A model generated the notes under the pieces. The model was given only the letters and a program-made list of their open reading frames with translations. It was not told where the DNA came from and searched no databases. Made by a program: the position numbers and the translations under genes. A DNA stretch of 64,000 nucleotides from Prochlorococcus sp. AG-402-K21 (lineage in GTDB: Bacteria > Cyanobacteriota > Cyanobacteriia > PCC-6307 > Cyanobiaceae): the NCBI GenBank assembly GCA_003216775.1, contig QCII01000003.1, positions 106,137 through 170,136 of the forward strand. The letters run 5' to 3'. Below, piece by piece: positions 8,514 to 16,826 of this stretch; positions within the stretch are counted from its first letter, which is position 1; every line of letters starts with the position of its first letter.

Positions 8514-9743
8514 TTAACTAGAAATAAAATTTCTAGGATCTTGATCATATCTATTCCTGAAAGGTATCTTATCTACTTCATTGAGATTACTCAGCGATTC
8601 AATTTTATTTAATGATTGTCTTAATAACCTCGCTGAAATAATTGGCATATCTCTTGGAACTGAGATTCTGTTTTTTAAGTATCTTAGAGAGATTCCTGAA
8701 AGTTTTTTAGGGATTAGTACTTCACCTGTGATCATATGGGTCAGCGCTGATCTCAATGATTCTTCGAAAAATTCTTTATCGTATGGGTTTACTTTTTGTA
8801 AATTGTCTTTATGCTTTATTACTCTTTTGAGAGCAATTTTAGCGAAATATTTTGAATCAAAATCTTTATTTAATTCATAATTACCGAGGCCCTTACCAGT
8901 ATCTATTAATTCAGAGAAAGTAATCTGTTGTTCATTTCTTTCTTTATAACATCCACCCATTTGTGGCGGTAAATCATGAGAGTGAGTATGAAAATCTCCT
9001 TGAGTACCTCTGTAAGCACTTGTCCCCTCAAAAAGGGTAAGCCAGTTATCTACATGAGGGTAATTAGATCTTAAATTAAAACCTTTATAATAAATCAGTG
9101 AAGCATTCATTCTCTCCATATAGGGAATAAATATTATATCTCCAACACCTGGCTCCATATCACCTGTATTAGATACTGATGGATCAATGAAACCTGATTT
9201 TGATCTAATTAAGATTTCATCGAGTTTAGAAATGGATTCTTTAAATTTTTTTTTTCTAAAAGAGTTATCTATAAAATTAAAGCTTTCTCTGCAGAGCCAA
9301 TTACACCAGGATCTGAAAATTTCTCTTTCTAATTCTCGAATTTTAATAAGTTTACTGGATGTTATAAAAGATCCAAGTGCTCCAAATGTATTTTCTAAAA
9401 AAGCAATGATATCATCGCTTTCAGTTATAACTTGACCTTTAAATTCAATTGCAGGTAATTTCCCCGATCTGACTTTATCAAGGAACCAACTTTCTTTTTG
9501 ACCGTAGCAAAACATATTTATTTTTTTGACTCTGTAAGGAATTCTCTTATATTCAAGCCATAACCATATTTTCTGACAGTAAGGACACCAAGAATGCCTA
9601 TCCCTATAAAGGGTAACTATTACATCATTTTCAGTATGCCCAAATAATCTTAAATTTGCGTAGGAATTATTAATACCATTGACTCTGTCAAGATCTTCAA
9701 CTTCGAACTTATTTAATTCAGCCCACGTCAAAATCCCATTCAT
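8514..9743 (-). CDS. Glutathione S-transferase-like protein with CPYC motif
   Basis: 409 residues, much longer than a classic GST. An N-terminal thioredoxin-fold domain carries a glutaredoxin-type CPYC motif at 53-56 and the ITESDDIIAFLE segment that contacts glutathione; a helical GST C-terminal domain follows, then about 140 further residues with no recognised domain. It probably uses glutathione for conjugation or disulfide reduction, substrate unknown. It converges on dnaA (8 nt apart) and is divergent from glutathione reductase with 52 nt between starts, which supports a glutathione-linked role. Confidence 0.85.
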   Translation of the reverse strand: MNGILTWAELNKFEVEDLDRVNGINNSYANLRLFGHTENDVIVTLYRDRHSWCPYCQKIWLWLEYKRIPYRVKKINMFCYGQKESWFLDKVRSGKLPAIEFKGQVITESDDIIAFLENTFGALGSFITSSKLIKIRELEREIFRSWCNWLCRESFNFIDNSFRKKKFKESISKLDEILIRSKSGFIDPSVSNTGDMEPGVGDIIFIPYMERMNASLIYYKGFNLRSNYPHVDNWLTLFEGTSAYRGTQGDFHTHSHDLPPQMGGCYKERNEQQITFSELIDTGKGLGNYELNKDFDSKYFAKIALKRVIKHKDNLQKVNPYDKEFFEESLRSALTHMITGEVLIPKKLSGISLRYLKNRISVPRDMPIISARLLRQSLNKIESLSNLNEVDKIPFRNRYDQDPRNFISS

Positions 9744-9795
9744 TATTTGAATTAAAGCTCTAAACTATCGTTATAATAATTGATTTAAAAAAGTC

Positions 9796-11160
9796 TTGGA
9801 ATTTGAATTCGATTTAATTGTTGTTGGAGCTGGATCTGGGGGACTAGCGGCTGCTAAACGTGCAGCAAGTTATGGAGCAAAAGTTGCAATCATAGAAGTA
9901 AATGAAATAGGAGGAACTTGTGTGATAAGGGGATGTGTTCCTAAGAAATTAATGGTTTACGCAGCTAGATGTAAAAAAAATATGGATTCTTCTGACGGAT
10001 ATGGATTAAAAAATGAAGGCATTAATTTCGAATCAAATATTTTATTGAAGAATGTTAGAGAGGAGGTTTCTAGATTAAGTAATTTACATAGAAATTCTTT
10101 AAATAAATTGAAGGTAAATGTTTTTGAAGGATTAGGAAGATTTACGAATCAAAATGAATTAGAAATAATTTGTCCAAAAACAAAGAAAATTAAAAACAAA
10201 ATAAGTTCAAAGAAAATTCTTATTTCAGTTGGTGGTAAACCAAAGAAATTGGATATTCCAGGGATAGATTTGGCATGGACTAGTGATGATATTTTTGAAT
10301 TAGAAAATTTTCCCAAATCAATATTAATAGTTGGAGGAGGATATATTGCTTGTGAATTTGCTTCTATTTTCAGGAATTTAGGTACTGAAGTAACTCAATT
10401 AATTAGAGGTCAACATTTACTTAATGGTTTTGATGAAGATCTTTCTTTCTGCCTAGAGGAATCACCTACGTTTACTGACATAAACATAATCTCTAATACT
10501 CAATTAAAGGCTATCAAGAGGGCAAATGAAAATCTGGAATCTACCTTAGACTCGGGTGAAAAACTCCTAACTAATAATATCCTTATTGCTACAGGTAGAG
10601 AACCAAATCTTTTGCCTTTAAATTTAGATTTTTTAAATCTAAAGATGGATGGCCAATATTTAGATGTTGATGAACTTAATCAAACAAGCAACGCAAATAT
10701 TTTTGCAGTTGGGGATATTACAAATAAACCAAACTTAACTCCAGTAGCAATAGAACAAGGGAGAGTTTTTTCGGATAATTTTTTTAATGACCAAAAAAGA
10801 AAAGTAAATTATGAAAATATCCCTAAGGCCGTTTTCACTATTCCTGAAATTTCAACAGTTGGCTTAAGTGAGAAGGAAGCTATAGAGATTCACTCTGAAA
10901 AAAATATAAAAATTTTCAAATGCAAATTTACTCCTATGTCTAATACTTTTAAAGAGAATAAATCAAAATGTATGTTGAAGATTGTAGTTCATAAGCTAAC
11001 TGATATAGTCCTGGGCTGCCATATGTTTGGAGAAACATCATCTGAGATCATTCAAATGGTATCAATTTCATTAAATGCAGGGATCACAAAAAAAGACTTT
11101 GATATTACTATGGCTTTGCACCCAACTATCTCAGAAGAGTTTGTAACTATGTATGGCTAA
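9796..11160 (+). CDS. gor: Glutathione reductase (NADPH)
   Basis: 454-residue class I flavoprotein disulfide reductase. FAD-binding VVGAGSGGLAAA is at 9-20, the redox-active disulfide is C42-C47 (GGTCVIRGCVPKK), the NADPH-binding ILIVGGGYIACEFA lies near 177-190, and the partner-subunit active site HPTISEE holds H442 and E447. The TTG at 9796 must be the start because the FAD motif begins almost at once. It reduces oxidised glutathione. It is divergent from the GST-like gene and ends 2 nt from the convergent exchanger gene. Confidence 0.95.
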   Translation: MEFEFDLIVVGAGSGGLAAAKRAASYGAKVAIIEVNEIGGTCVIRGCVPKKLMVYAARCKKNMDSSDGYGLKNEGINFESNILLKNVREEVSRLSNLHRNSLNKLKVNVFEGLGRFTNQNELEIICPKTKKIKNKISSKKILISVGGKPKKLDIPGIDLAWTSDDIFELENFPKSILIVGGGYIACEFASIFRNLGTEVTQLIRGQHLLNGFDEDLSFCLEESPTFTDINIISNTQLKAIKRANENLESTLDSGEKLLTNNILIATGREPNLLPLNLDFLNLKMDGQYLDVDELNQTSNANIFAVGDITNKPNLTPVAIEQGRVFSDNFFNDQKRKVNYENIPKAVFTIPEISTVGLSEKEAIEIHSEKNIKIFKCKFTPMSNTFKENKSKCMLKIVVHKLTDIVLGCHMFGETSSEIIQMVSISLNAGITKKDFDITMALHPTISEEFVTMYG

Positions 11161-11162
11161 AA

Positions 11163-12242
11163 CTATGAATTAGAAAACTTTAATTTTTCTTGAGCAAATA
11201 GAATTAATATAAGTAGTGAAAAGTAAATAAATAAACCTATCCTTAATTCGGAGAGATAATTAAATCCATTTAAAAACAGTATCTTATCGAGAATGTAAAA
11301 AATATAAAAATTAATTAAAATAAATCCTTCAATTCTGGTAATTTTTCCTTTGCTCCAGAAAATTGGTAAGCATGCAAAGGTAGTTAAAACCATAAAAGGT
11401 AAGTCAACTTTTATTAGACTTTGTTCAATTACTAAACCTTTAAATCCTGAAAAAATACTACAACTTCCAAGTATGAGAAGTTGATTGAGCAAATTACTTC
11501 CTATTACATTGCCAATCGCAAGATCTGTTTTACCTTTAAATGCAGCAATTATTGAAGTCACTAATTCCGGTAAAGATGTTCCGGTGGCGACGATAGTTAA
11601 ACCAATAACAATTTCATTTACCCCCAAAAGGTTAGCAAGCGTTTGAGAACCATTTACTAAAGTATTTGAACCAAAGCTTAAAAGAAATATTCCCAATATT
11701 AACTTTAGTAAAATATTAAGCTTCCCTTTATAGTTATCTTTAAATTCTTCTATCTCTGGTTCAGCATCTTTGGTCTCTTCTCCTTTCTCATTGATAGTAT
11801 TAATTTCCCATATTGTATTTAAGATTAAACAAAATATTAGAAAGACCCCTGCTTGCAATGTTAATAAGCCTGTTGATGACATAGCCCAAACCGCGCAAGA
11901 GATAGCCATTAATAGAGGCACATCTCTTCTAACTATTCTGCTTTTTACCTTAAGAGGTGTTATTAATGAGCTTATACCCAAAACAACGAGAACATTGAAA
12001 ATATTGCTACCAATTACATTGCTTGCCGCAATCGAATCACTGCCTTTTAAAATTGAACTTAAACTTACCAATAGCTCAGGAGAGCTTGTTCCAAGAGAAA
12101 CAACTGTTAATCCAATTACTATTTGAGGTATTCCTAAAATTAAAGATAAAAATATAGCTCCTTGAATGAAGAACTCTCCTCCAGCAAAAAGTAAAAATAC
12201 TCCTAAAACTATTTCTATTATTGGAAATAAAAAATCACTCAT
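11163..12242 (-). CDS. Calcium/sodium:cation antiporter (CaCA family)
   Basis: 359-residue membrane protein with about ten helices in two inverted halves. The duplicated alpha repeats are clear: GLTVVSLGTSSPE ending at residue 56 and GLTIVATGTSLPE ending at 226, whose acidic residues bind the cation. An acidic cytoplasmic loop at about 152-172 separates the halves. It is likely to export Ca2+ (or another cation) in exchange for Na+ or H+; the exact ion pair cannot be read from sequence. Upstream DNA is shared with pyrC on the other strand. Confidence 0.9.
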   Translation of the reverse strand: MSDFLFPIIEIVLGVFLLFAGGEFFIQGAIFLSLILGIPQIVIGLTVVSLGTSSPELLVSLSSILKGSDSIAASNVIGSNIFNVLVVLGISSLITPLKVKSRIVRRDVPLLMAISCAVWAMSSTGLLTLQAGVFLIFCLILNTIWEINTINEKGEETKDAEPEIEEFKDNYKGKLNILLKLILGIFLLSFGSNTLVNGSQTLANLLGVNEIVIGLTIVATGTSLPELVTSIIAAFKGKTDLAIGNVIGSNLLNQLLILGSCSIFSGFKGLVIEQSLIKVDLPFMVLTTFACLPIFWSKGKITRIEGFILINFYIFYILDKILFLNGFNYLSELRIGLFIYFSLLILILFAQEKLKFSNS

Positions 12243-12317
12243 ATTTAGGATTTCATTTAGATAATAAAAATTTTCATAAATGGTTAATAACTATCCTCGA
12301 ATATCTATAAATTATTG

Positions 12318-12344
12318 TCAATTTTAATTTGTTGTTAAAATTGA
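12318..12344. promoter_or_regulatory. 10-bp inverted repeat upstream of pyrC
   Basis: TCAATTTTAA (12318-12327) and TTAAAATTGA (12335-12344) are exact reverse complements separated by 7 nt, ending 16 nt before the pyrC start. A possible -10 box TTAAAT (12345-12350) abuts the right arm, so the repeat may be an operator over the promoter; if transcribed it would form an AU-only-type hairpin near the ribosome site. Symmetry is seen; function is inferred. Confidence 0.42.
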
Positions 12345-12360
12345 TTAAATAGAAAAAATT

Positions 12361-13410
12361 TTGAAGACTTTAACCATAATAAAACCTGATGATTGGCATT
12401 TACATTTAAGAGAAGGTCTTGTATTAAAAAATATTATTCATTTTACTTCCGAATTTTTTGGAAGAGCTATCGTTATGCCAAATACTAAAACTCCCATTAC
12501 ATCTGTTGCAAGCGCTATCTCTTACAAAAAATCTATTGTTGAAGCGTTACCAGAAAGTTCTAAGTTTGAACCACTAATGACAATATATCTTACAGATGAT
12601 ACTGATAAAGCAGAACTAATAAATGGTTTCAAAAAAAATATCTTTTTCGCAGCAAAATTATACCCTGCTAATGCGACGACAAATTCTAGTTATGGAGTAA
12701 AGAAAATAGAAAATCTATATAAGATTTTCGAATCAATGCAAGATAATGGAATGCCTCTATTAATTCACGGTGAAGTGACTGATTCTGAAGTAGATGTATT
12801 CGATAGAGAAGAAGTTTTTATAGATAAAGAACTCTCTCAAATAACTAAAAGATTTCCAAAATTAAAAATCGTTTTAGAACATATAACCACCTCTTATGCA
12901 GTGGATTTTGTTCAAGAAAATAATATTGGAGCTACTATCACTCCGCATCATTTGCATATAAATAGAAATGCAATGTTTTTTGGAGGCTTAAATAGTGATT
13001 TTTACTGCTTACCAGTTGCTAAGAGGGAAAATAATAGACTCGCTTTAAGGAGAGCTGCAACAAGTGGAAAAAAATGTTTTTTCTTGGGAACTGACTCTGC
13101 TCCACACCTTAGGAAGTGGAAGGCTTTTTGTGGATGTGCGGGCATTTTTAATTCGCCAGTAGCAATAGAAAGCTATTTAACAGTATTCGAAGAGGAAGAT
13201 GCTCTAGATAATTTTGAAAAGTTTGCAAGTTTAAATGGCCCTAATTTTTATAATGTTTCTCCAAATAAAGAAAAATTAAAATTAGTTTCTAGACCTAATA
13301 AAATTAGAGAATTTATTGATGTTGTTGAAGGAGAAAATATCGTCGGACAAATAAAACCATTTCATGCAGGTGAAATTTTACAATGGCGAGTAGAAGGGAT
13401 AGTAAATTAA
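12361..13410 (+). CDS. pyrC: Dihydroorotase
   Basis: 349-residue type II dihydroorotase of pyrimidine synthesis, interconverting carbamoyl-aspartate and dihydroorotate. The binuclear zinc site is complete: H13 and H15 (WHLHLR), the carboxylated lysine K99, H136 (LLIHGEV), H174 (LEHITT) and the catalytic D245 (GTDSAPH). The start is the TTG at 12361, since the first zinc ligands follow within 13 residues. It stands alone, with an inverted repeat in its leader. Confidence 0.96.
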   Translation: MKTLTIIKPDDWHLHLREGLVLKNIIHFTSEFFGRAIVMPNTKTPITSVASAISYKKSIVEALPESSKFEPLMTIYLTDDTDKAELINGFKKNIFFAAKLYPANATTNSSYGVKKIENLYKIFESMQDNGMPLLIHGEVTDSEVDVFDREEVFIDKELSQITKRFPKLKIVLEHITTSYAVDFVQENNIGATITPHHLHINRNAMFFGGLNSDFYCLPVAKRENNRLALRRAATSGKKCFFLGTDSAPHLRKWKAFCGCAGIFNSPVAIESYLTVFEEEDALDNFEKFASLNGPNFYNVSPNKEKLKLVSRPNKIREFIDVVEGENIVGQIKPFHAGEILQWRVEGIVN

Positions 13411-13459
13411 AAAATTAGATTTAATCTGACAATTAAAAGTGTAAATTTTCCAATTTTTC

Positions 13460-13489
13460 TTGGTTAAATGGGTTGCTTTCGGCTACGAT
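13460..13489 (+). promoter_or_regulatory. Candidate promoter of tRNA-Leu
   Basis: TTGGTT at 13460-13465 and TACGAT at 13484-13489 are separated by 18 nt, with the -10-like box 21 nt before the mature tRNA 5' end. Fits a sigma-70-type promoter; no experimental support. Confidence 0.4.
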
Positions 13490-13510
13490 AAAAAAGCGCA
13501 AATTCCTTTT

Positions 13511-13596
13511 GGGAGTGTGGCGGAATTGGTAGACGCGCCGGACTTAAAATCCGTCGAGCGATTTAGCTCGTGGGGGTTCAAGTCCCCCCACTCCCA
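13511..13596 (+). tRNA. tRNA-Leu (anticodon UAA)
   Basis: 86-nt class II tRNA. The acceptor arms GGGAGTG (13511-13517) and CACTCCC (13589-13595) pair fully, the D-loop has GGTAGAC, the anticodon loop CTTAAAA gives anticodon TAA, a long variable arm (GAGC..GCTC) is present as expected for leucine, and the T-loop GGTTCAAGTCC is canonical. A single discriminator A follows and CCA is not encoded. The gene is continuous: the group I intron found at this anticodon in many other cyanobacteria is absent. Confidence 0.97.
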
Positions 13597-13670
13597 TTAA
13601 TTAATTATTTTTAGTTCTGACGATAACTTCCAATAGTTGTTATGTTTTAACTAAGAAACCATATATCAAA

Positions 13671-13904
13671 ATGGAAAGTTTTTTCAATAATTCATTCGCT
13701 ACTTTAATTGCCTATATTGGAATTATTTCTACCTATTTATTGGTTATCCCATTATTACTATTTTATTGGATGAATAATAGATGGAATATTATGGGCAAAT
13801 TTGAAAGATTAGGAATTTATGGTCTTGTATTTCTATTCTTTCCAGGTTTAATTTTATTTTCTCCATTTTTAAATCTCAGATTAAAAGGAAGTGGTAAAGG
13901 GTAA
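13671..13904 (+). CDS. ndhL: NAD(P)H-quinone oxidoreductase subunit L
   Basis: 77-residue membrane protein with two helices (about 10-32 and 45-66) separated by the conserved [12 protein letters not shown] loop, the pattern of NdhL, a small cyanobacteria- and chloroplast-specific subunit of the NDH-1 complex used in respiration, cyclic electron flow and CO2 uptake. The next gene follows after 4 nt, and trpA 27 nt later, so ndhL, the DUF3007 gene and trpA probably form one operon, the usual cyanobacterial neighbourhood. Confidence 0.93.
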   Translation: MESFFNNSFATLIAYIGIISTYLLVIPLLLFYWMNNRWNIMGKFERLGIYGLVFLFFPGLILFSPFLNLRLKGSGKG

Positions 13905-13908
13905 ATAA

Positions 13909-14229
13909 TTGACTAAAGGTAAAGTTATACAAATAGGTTTATTTATTTCATTTATAGGATTAATTAGTTATAAATTTGTACCGCAAATAGGTATCGACAA
14001 TTTTACAGCTACTACTCTCTCAAGTTGCATCTTGATTTTAATTGTTATTACTTGGGTAACATCTTATGTTTATAGAGTTGTAAATGGAAAAATGACGTTC
14101 ATGGAACAAAGGAAGCGTTATAGAAAAGAGTATGAAAAAGTTGTTAATGATAAACTAGAAACCAAATTCAATGCATTGTCAAAGGAAGAGCAACAAAAGC
14201 TAATGGAAGATTTAGAGAAAAATCCATAA
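13909..14229 (+). CDS. DUF3007 membrane protein
   Basis: 106 residues: two membrane helices (about 6-24 and 34-55), then a charged cytoplasmic tail with the EQRKRYRKEYEK segment and a helical end. It matches the cyanobacterial DUF3007 family that sits between ndhL and trpA. The start is a TTG at 13909, 4 nt after ndhL. Its function is not known; the stable link to ndhL makes a role in assembly or stability of the thylakoid NDH-1 complex possible, but that is inference. Confidence 0.85.
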   Translation: MTKGKVIQIGLFISFIGLISYKFVPQIGIDNFTATTLSSCILILIVITWVTSYVYRVVNGKMTFMEQRKRYRKEYEKVVNDKLETKFNALSKEEQQKLMEDLEKNP

Positions 14230-14256
14230 ATTTTTCATAGAAAAAATCCAAAAATC

Positions 14257-15099
14257 ATGAAAGATAACAAAATGCAAATTACTAAAAATGAATCTTTATC
14301 TAAGGTAGATGAGAAGTTTTGTGAGTTAAAAAATAATAAAAAATTAGCTTTAATGCCTTTCATAATGGCTGGGGACCCCAATATTGAAATAACGTCAGAG
14401 ATCTTATTAAAGTTACAAGAAAATGGAGCAGACCTTATTGAATTAGGCATCCCTTACAGTGATCCACTTGCAGACGGACCTGTCATTCAAGTGGCAGCCT
14501 CTCGCGCCTTAAAGTCAGGTACTAACCCAAGAAAAGTAATTAAACTTTTAGAGTCTTTAAAAGGTAAATTAAATATTCCCATCATCCTTTTTTCTTATTT
14601 AAATCCACTACTATGTTTTGGCTTTGAAAATTTTTGTGAGATGGCGTCTAATGCTGGAGTTTCTGGACTAATAGTTCCGGATCTCCCTTTAGAGGAAGCT
14701 TATAAATTTTCTAAGATAGTTAGTAACCATTCTATGGACTTAATTTTATTGGTAGCTCCAACTACTCCTTTTGAAAGAATGAAACAAATATCAAATCATA
14801 CAAAAGGCTTTACTTATTTAGTGAGTGTTACTGGTGTCACTGGTGAGAGAAACAAAATGGAAAATAGAGTAGAAAATCTTATCGCTAAATTAAAAGATGT
14901 AAATAGCAATCCAATTGCTGTTGGTTTTGGGATATCCACCCCTGAACATGTTTATAAAGTTCGTGAGTGGGGAGCAGATGGAGTAATTATTGGTAGTGCA
15001 TTTGTCAAACGAATTTGTAGTTCAAGTGAAAAAGATGTCGTCTATCATGTTGGTGAATTTTGTAAAGAAATGCGTTTAGCTGCTGATCAAAAAGAATAA
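14257..15099 (+). CDS. trpA: Tryptophan synthase alpha subunit
   Basis: 280 residues, normal length. It splits indole-3-glycerol phosphate to indole, which passes to the beta subunit TrpB (not in this window). The catalytic residues are E62 and D73 in ELGIPYSDPLADGP, and the phosphate-binding GFGIS and GVIIGSA segments are near the C-terminus. The ATG at 14257 precedes a second in-frame ATG at 14272; either is possible, since the conserved part begins near residue 18. Last gene of the ndhL-DUF3007-trpA unit, convergent with abrB. Confidence 0.95.
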   Translation: MKDNKMQITKNESLSKVDEKFCELKNNKKLALMPFIMAGDPNIEITSEILLKLQENGADLIELGIPYSDPLADGPVIQVAASRALKSGTNPRKVIKLLESLKGKLNIPIILFSYLNPLLCFGFENFCEMASNAGVSGLIVPDLPLEEAYKFSKIVSNHSMDLILLVAPTTPFERMKQISNHTKGFTYLVSVTGVTGERNKMENRVENLIAKLKDVNSNPIAVGFGISTPEHVYKVREWGADGVIIGSAFVKRICSSSEKDVVYHVGEFCKEMRLAADQKE

Positions 15100-15180
15100 A
15101 TACAAAGAAAATTTATTAATTAAAAGAATTAATTTTAGTCATTAATTTAAAATGATATATCCAATTTATTTTTGTTGTCT

Positions 15181-15537
15181 TTAAGATTCTTCTGTAGGTA
15201 ATAATCTGATTTGTTTTCTTCCTAGCTTAATTTCGAATTCGTCGCCTGCTTTTAAATCAAGAAGTGCTGTATACGCTTTCCCAATCAGAAGATTTCCGTT
15301 GCCTTGAACTGTAGCTATATAACTGAGTTTTCTTCCTCCTTTCCCAATACCTGCAACTCCAGAATCACCAAGATTAACCCCTTTTGCTTCTAAAAGTGCT
15401 TCATAAAATGCTGTAAAGTTCAAGCGTTCACCTCCGTTTTTCTTAGTGGAAACATATCCACAGGCGCGAACTAGGTCAGATTTGCTAACATCACCAAGTT
15501 CTTTAACTTTTGCAAGGAGATCGCTTCCAATTAGCAT
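15181..15537 (-). CDS. AbrB-like transcriptional regulator (cyAbrB)
   Basis: 118 residues of the cyanobacterial AbrB family, in which the DNA-binding AbrB-type domain is C-terminal (about 68-115, KLSYIATVQGNGNLLIGKAYT followed by LKAGDEFEIKLGRKQIRL). The N-terminal half (ACGYVSTKKNGGERLNFTAFYEALLEAKG) is specific to cyanobacteria. Members in other species regulate nitrogen and carbon genes and are essential in some. It is divergent from the YciI-like gene, sharing 97 nt of AT-rich DNA. Confidence 0.92.
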   Translation of the reverse strand: MLIGSDLLAKVKELGDVSKSDLVRACGYVSTKKNGGERLNFTAFYEALLEAKGVNLGDSGVAGIGKGGRKLSYIATVQGNGNLLIGKAYTALLDLKAGDEFEIKLGRKQIRLLPTEES

Positions 15538-15616
15538 AATTAATTAAAAGAAAGTTGTATTAAATAACATAGCAATTTATGTGTAATATATGCAATTATT
15601 TAGTATGTATTTATTC

Positions 15617-15622
15617 TATAAT
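15617..15622 (+). promoter_or_regulatory. Candidate -10 box for the YciI-like gene
   Basis: An exact TATAAT lies 12 nt before the ATG at 15635. If used, the messenger would have a leader of only about six bases. No convincing -35 box is seen at the expected distance. Confidence 0.3.
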
Positions 15623-15634
15623 TTATCTTAAAAA

Positions 15635-15904
15635 ATGGAAAAGTTTGTAGTTTTTGGAAAGTACTGTGAAGATGCAATTATTAAAAGGGGACCGTTTCGC
15701 GAACAGCATCTTAATAGACTTAAAGAATTTAAAGATCGTGATATTTTAGTTACTTTAGGACCAACAAAATGTAATAAATATTTGTTTGGAATTTTTAATG
15801 CTAATGATGAAAATCAATTAAGAGATTTTATTGAGGAAGATATATATTGGGAAAAAGGGATATGGATAAATTATGATATATATCCATGGGTGCAGGCTTT
15901 TTAG
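15635..15904 (+). CDS. YciI family protein
   Basis: 89-residue dimeric alpha-beta barrel protein of the YciI/YCII family. Visible are the FVVFGKY start, the REQHLNRLKEF helix with the conserved histidine (H25), and the GPTKCNKYLFGIF strand followed by an acidic helix (RDFIEEDIYWEKG). Members are small, enzyme-like proteins of mostly unknown function, some with dehydrochlorinase-type activity. It is monocistronic, flanked by divergent abrB and a strong hairpin downstream. Confidence 0.82.
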   Translation: MEKFVVFGKYCEDAIIKRGPFREQHLNRLKEFKDRDILVTLGPTKCNKYLFGIFNANDENQLRDFIEEDIYWEKGIWINYDIYPWVQAF

Positions 15905-15960
15905 CTAGAATTCATAATATTTTTTTAGTATTTTATATTTTTTATTAAATTAAAATTTAT

Positions 15961-15990
15961 TTAAAAAAATATATAAACATATTTTTTTAA
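15961..15990. terminator. Bidirectional terminator-like hairpin
   Basis: TTAAAAAAATAT (15961-15972) and ATATTTTTTTAA (15979-15990) are perfect reverse complements with a 6-nt loop. The stem is only A-T, with T runs on either strand, and lies between the convergent YciI-like (ends 15904) and HTH-like (ends 16098) genes. The rest of 15905-16097 is extremely AT-rich with no reading frame. Confidence 0.5.
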
Positions 15991-16097
15991 TAATTTAATT
16001 TTTAATTATGTATTGGAATTAAAGCGATATTTATTTTTAAAAGATTAATTTTTAACAGTGATATATTTTGTATTAAATAGAACGTTTTAATAAATAT

Positions 16098-16418
16098 TTA
16101 TTTACTAGTGTCTTGATTTATCTGATTTACTAAAGAGTCGATATCTAGTTGATTATATGGTGGTGTTTGTTTTATCTCTTGATAATTATTTTTGAGATTG
16201 TTTAACCAATTTTGTTCAATCTTTATGAGATTTTTTGCAATGTTAAACATTCCGCCTTTTTTATGTAATTCTTTAATTTTCAGAATTATCTCTGAGGTCC
16301 TGCTCGATTTAATATTTAATTCATATGCCAAATCTTTCTGGTTAAATCCATGAGATTTCAACCAATCCTTAATGAAAGATATAAGTTCTTTTTCTTCCTG
16401 TTGAGATAATTTACTCAT
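16098..16418 (-). CDS. Small HTH-like protein of unknown function
   Basis: 106 residues. The segment LKSHGFNQKDLAYELNIKSSRTSEII (about 15-40) has the spacing of a helix-turn-helix DNA-binding motif, in the style of XRE-family regulators; the rest is charged and helical. It starts directly at the stop of the DUF1232 gene (0 nt between them), so the two are probably co-translated. I do not recognise the family more precisely. It could be a repressor of its own unit, but that is only suggested by size and position. Confidence 0.62.
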   Translation of the reverse strand: MSKLSQQEEKELISFIKDWLKSHGFNQKDLAYELNIKSSRTSEIILKIKELHKKGGMFNIAKNLIKIEQNWLNNLKNNYQEIKQTPPYNQLDIDSLVNQINQDTSK

Positions 16419-16787
16419 TTAATAAAAAGGGAATATCTTATTAAGTTTGTTCTCCGCTCTTGATCTTATTGAAGGAGTCATATATTTACTCCATATACTA
16501 AGAACTGCTGTTAGAGCTACAAAATCATCACTAAAACCAACTAATGGCATAAAGTCAGGGAAAAGGTCAAATGGCATAATTAAATAGGCTAGTGCAGCCA
16601 TTAAGGAAACTCTTACTTTTGCTGGAGTATAAGGATCTATAGCCATCTCCAAAACTTCTAAGGCTGGCTTGGCAATCGTTCTTCCTGCTTTAAAAAGAAT
16701 TTTGATAATAATATTCTCATCGAATGTTGAACTTTCTAAAACTTCAGCATCATAAACTTTTTCCTGGTTGTTGTAATTTTCTTTCAT
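16419..16787 (-). CDS. DUF1232 (YkvA-like) membrane-associated protein
   Basis: 122 residues. The core LAYLIMPFDLFPDFMPLVGFSDDFVAL (about 71-97) is the DUF1232/YkvA signature, a short amphipathic or membrane hairpin with the DLxPDxxP pattern. Function is not established for the family. It lies 39 nt downstream of the sigma factor gene on the same strand, so it may be read from the sigma promoter, and is followed directly by the HTH-like gene. Confidence 0.88.
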   Translation of the reverse strand: MKENYNNQEKVYDAEVLESSTFDENIIIKILFKAGRTIAKPALEVLEMAIDPYTPAKVRVSLMAALAYLIMPFDLFPDFMPLVGFSDDFVALTAVLSIWSKYMTPSIRSRAENKLNKIFPFY

Positions 16788-16826
16788 CTTTTAGAAATGA
16801 ACCTTTAAATATTTTTAATAGGATTT

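Noticed and set aside
7023..9658. A 17-base identical match between the dnaA upstream region (7023-7039) and the GST-like gene (9642-9658).
   Set aside because: In DNA this AT-rich, about one chance match of this length is expected within a window of this size, and one copy is inside a coding region.
13511..13670. tRNA-Leu as an integration site for a genomic island.
   Set aside because: The genes on both sides are core genes (pyrC, ndhL), and no repeat of the tRNA end or integrase is seen.
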